The position numbers and the translations under genes are program-made. A DNA stretch of 6,504 bases from contig CAYYNP010000429.1 of assembly GCA_964472545.1 (NCBI GenBank), forward strand, positions 1 through 6,504, given 5' to 3'. Origin of the DNA: CAYYNP01 sp964472545 (GTDB lineage Bacteria; Planctomycetota; Planctomycetia; Pirellulales; Thermoguttaceae). The stretch's first letter is position 1, and each line of letters starts with the position of its first letter. The notes below the pieces were generated by a model, which saw only the letters and a list, made by a program, of their open reading frames with translations, was not told where the DNA came from and made no database searches. Shown here piece by piece: positions 5,303 to 6,504 of this stretch.

Positions 5303-6349
5303 ATCCAATTTTCAATTGCAAATTTTCAATTGCAAATTTTCAATTTATCGGTGGTCGCCGCACTCTGTCTCGCATCACGCGCCCCCGCCGCCACGCCCTC
5401 CCTCTCCGACGCCATCGACGACGCCCAGCCCAAGATGGTCAAGGTCTACGGCGCCGGCGGCTTCCGCGGCATGGAGGCCTACCAGAGCGGCATGCTGATC
5501 TCCGAGGAAGGCCACATCCTCACCGTCTTCAGCTACGTGCTCGACACCGACTACATCACGGTCACGCTCGACGACGGCCAGAAGTACGACGCCAAGCTGT
5601 TGGGGGCCGACCCGCAGCTCGAGGTGGCCGTGTTGAAGATCGAGGCCAGCCGCCTGCCGCACTTCAACCTGCGCGACGCCGTCGAGGCCGATGCCGGGGT
5701 GCGCGTGCTGGCCCTGAGCAACCTGTTCGGCGTGGCCACCGGCGACGAGCCGGCCACCGTGCAACACGGCGTAGTCTCGGTCAAGACGGAACTGACCGCC
5801 CACCGCGGCGTCTTCGAGACGCCCTACAACGGCCCGGTCTACGTGCTCGACGCGATGACCAACAACCCCGGCGCCGCCGGCGGGGCGCTGATCACCCGGC
5901 GCGGCGAACTGGTCGGCCTGTTGGGCAAAGAACTTCGCAACTCGATGAACAACACCTGGCTGAACTACGCCATGCCGATCGTCGAGGTCCGCAAGTCGGT
6001 CGAAGAGATCCAGGCCGGCACGTTCGAAGCGCTGGCCTCCGATCCCGCCCGGCCCCGGCCCGAACGCTCGCTGGAACTGGAATCGCTGGGCATCGTGCTG
6101 GTGCCCGACATCCTCGAACGCACCCCGGCCTACGTCGACGAGATCCGCCCCGATTCACCCGCCGGCGCTGCGGGGCTCCGCCCGGACGACCTGATCCTGC
6201 TGCTCGACGAGCGGCTGGTCCAGGGGTGCAAGTCGTTGCGTGAAGAGTTGGAGTACGTCGACTACGAAGACCCGGTCGTGATGATCGTACTCCGAGGGCA
6301 GGAGTTGTTGACGTTCCAACTGCAAGCCACCACTGACGATGGAAGCTAG
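5297..6349 (+). CDS. Catalytically inactive HtrA-like protein (pseudoprotease) with PDZ domain
   Basis: The product has 350 residues. The N-terminus MQIQFSIANFQLQIFNL is encoded by AT-rich repeat DNA and runs into SVVAALCLASRAPA, giving a signal-like segment with probable cleavage near residue 31-32. Residues about 40-235 follow the S1C protease fold and align with the preceding gene: LTVFSYV against LTNFHVV, DPQLEVAVLKI against DPTGDVALIKL, and NPGAAGGALI against NPGNSGGPLF. The triad is therefore S79, E109 and A194 in place of His, Asp and Ser, so peptidase activity is not expected. Spacing between these positions is close to that of the active neighbour (30 and 85 residues against 31 and 82), which supports the alignment. 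A PDZ domain occupies about 258-345 (LGIVLVPD, SPAGAAGLRPDDLILLLDE). A scaffold, substrate-binding or regulatory role beside the active protease is inferred. The start is not certain: there is no ribosome binding site, and an in-frame GTG at 5351 would give MVAALCLASRAPA. Third-position GC and open length show it is a real, maintained gene. Confidence 0.88.
   Translation: MQIQFSIANFQLQIFNLSVVAALCLASRAPAATPSLSDAIDDAQPKMVKVYGAGGFRGMEAYQSGMLISEEGHILTVFSYVLDTDYITVTLDDGQKYDAKLLGADPQLEVAVLKIEASRLPHFNLRDAVEADAGVRVLALSNLFGVATGDEPATVQHGVVSVKTELTAHRGVFETPYNGPVYVLDAMTNNPGAAGGALITRRGELVGLLGKELRNSMNNTWLNYAMPIVEVRKSVEEIQAGTFEALASDPARPRPERSLELESLGIVLVPDILERTPAYVDEIRPDSPAGAAGLRPDDLILLLDERLVQGCKSLREELEYVDYEDPVVMIVLRGQELLTFQLQATTDDGS
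5309..5346 (+). repeat. AT-rich 14-bp tandem repeat (TTTTCAATTGCAAA) inside the start of the pseudoprotease gene
   Basis: There are two perfect copies (5309-5322 and 5323-5336) and a 10-bp partial third (5337-5346, ending TTT). Each full copy contains the palindrome CAATTG. The stretch is strikingly AT-rich within a GC-rich operon. From memory, similar CAATTGCAAATTTTC strings are common intergenic repeats in planctomycete genomes, where they translate as peptides like NLQFAIC. Here one lies in the coding frame of a signal peptide. Confidence 0.85.
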
Positions 6350-6372
6350 AGTCGTGTCAACGTTGGAATTTG

Positions 6373-6453
6373 GGGTGCCACTGCTGGCTTGTCCAGCAGT
6401 GCGAACCCGCCAACTACGTCAAAGCACAGATGGACAAGCCAGCAGTGGCACCC
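6373..6453. repeat. Perfect 23-bp inverted repeat (REP/MITE-like element)
   Basis: Arms at 6373-6395 and 6431-6453 are exact reverse complements over 23 nt, separated by 35 nt. The left arm begins GGGTGCCACTGCTGG. With one bulged G, pairing extends three more bases outward (TTG with CAA). It starts 23 nt after the stop of the last gene. No transposase is present, so it would be a non-autonomous or RAYT-type palindromic repeat. I recall similar CACTGCTGG...CCAGCAGTGGCACC sequences scattered in planctomycete genomes, but this was not searched. Confidence 0.8.
6379..6401 (+). other. Nested hairpin in the left arm (possible terminator or REP hairpin)
   Basis: CACTGCTGG (6379-6387) pairs with CCAGCAGTG (6393-6401) around a CTTGT loop, giving a perfect 9-bp stem. 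It competes with the long-range 23-bp pairing. It lies just after the operon's last gene and could stabilise the 3' end or help stop transcription, but no T-tract follows, so a classical intrinsic terminator is not supported. Confidence 0.5.
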
Positions 6454-6504
6454 AAGGGCGTTGCATCAAACCCCCAAAGCCCCATCCAGACACAGCAACA
6501 GAAT

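Noticed and set aside
3170..5308. A 712-codon open frame on the minus strand covering the whole protease gene
   Set aside because: It mirrors the GC-biased codons of the protease gene. Its translation has no recognisable domains and contains low-complexity FGRL runs that are the complement of the KP/EDPKPA linker.
5316..5344. Promoter-like pair TTGCAA and TTCAAT with 17-nt spacing, pointing to a leaderless GTG at 5351
   Set aside because: Each box matches only 4 of 6 consensus bases and lies in AT-rich repeat DNA where such matches arise by chance.
5261..5346. Short repeats as a CRISPR-like array
   Set aside because: The units are 14 bp and directly tandem without spacers, and no cas genes are present.
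6361..6463. CGTTG on both sides of the inverted repeat as a target-site duplication
   Set aside because: It is only five bases, not directly adjacent to the arms, and at unequal distances from them (7 and 5 nt).

Overview
The window looks like a piece of a planctomycete genome, probably of the Pirellula/Blastopirellula kind. It is GC-rich with strong G/C preference at third codon positions. It carries lineage-typical conserved proteins of unknown function, an NPCBM-domain protein and HtrA-like proteases with PDZ domains. It also holds an AT-rich CAATTG/TTTTCAA repeat and a palindromic CACTGCTGG repeat of kinds I associate with planctomycete intergenic DNA. The assignment is from recall of such families, not from a search.

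Layout: all five genes lie on the + strand and read like one operon. (1) 55-963 is a cytoplasmic-looking or partial coiled-coil protein with a Gly/Glu/Lys repeat; its frame continues upstream to base 1, broken by a TAG at 43-45. (2) 960-2015 is an exported helical-repeat protein with a conserved C-terminal WG.LP..ER motif. (3) 2019-3206 is an exported protein with about four degenerate beta-rich repeats and a C-terminal NPCBM domain. (4) 3203-5272 is an HtrA-like serine protease with an intact His/Asp/Ser triad, a PDZ domain, a charged Pro-rich linker and a C-terminal domain resembling the LolA/RseB fold. (5) 5297-6349 is a second HtrA-like protein with PDZ in which all three catalytic residues are replaced. 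Genes 1/2 and 3/4 overlap by ATGA, genes 2/3 are 3 nt apart, and genes 4/5 are separated by 24 nt made of a 14-bp tandem repeat. The last 155 nt hold a perfect 23-bp inverted repeat and no gene.

Working model (inference): the operon encodes an envelope protein-quality or signalling module. An active protease with a lipoprotein-binding-like sensor domain (compare the separate DegS and RseB proteins of E. coli) is paired with a catalytically dead protease that may act as scaffold, substrate binder or regulator. The NPCBM protein could supply glycan or cell-surface binding, and the first two proteins a scaffold. The most unusual DNA is the gene 4/5 junction, where two adjacent repeat arrays with the same 14-bp period cover the stop codon, an abortive mini-ORF, the start codon and the signal-peptide codons of the dead protease gene.
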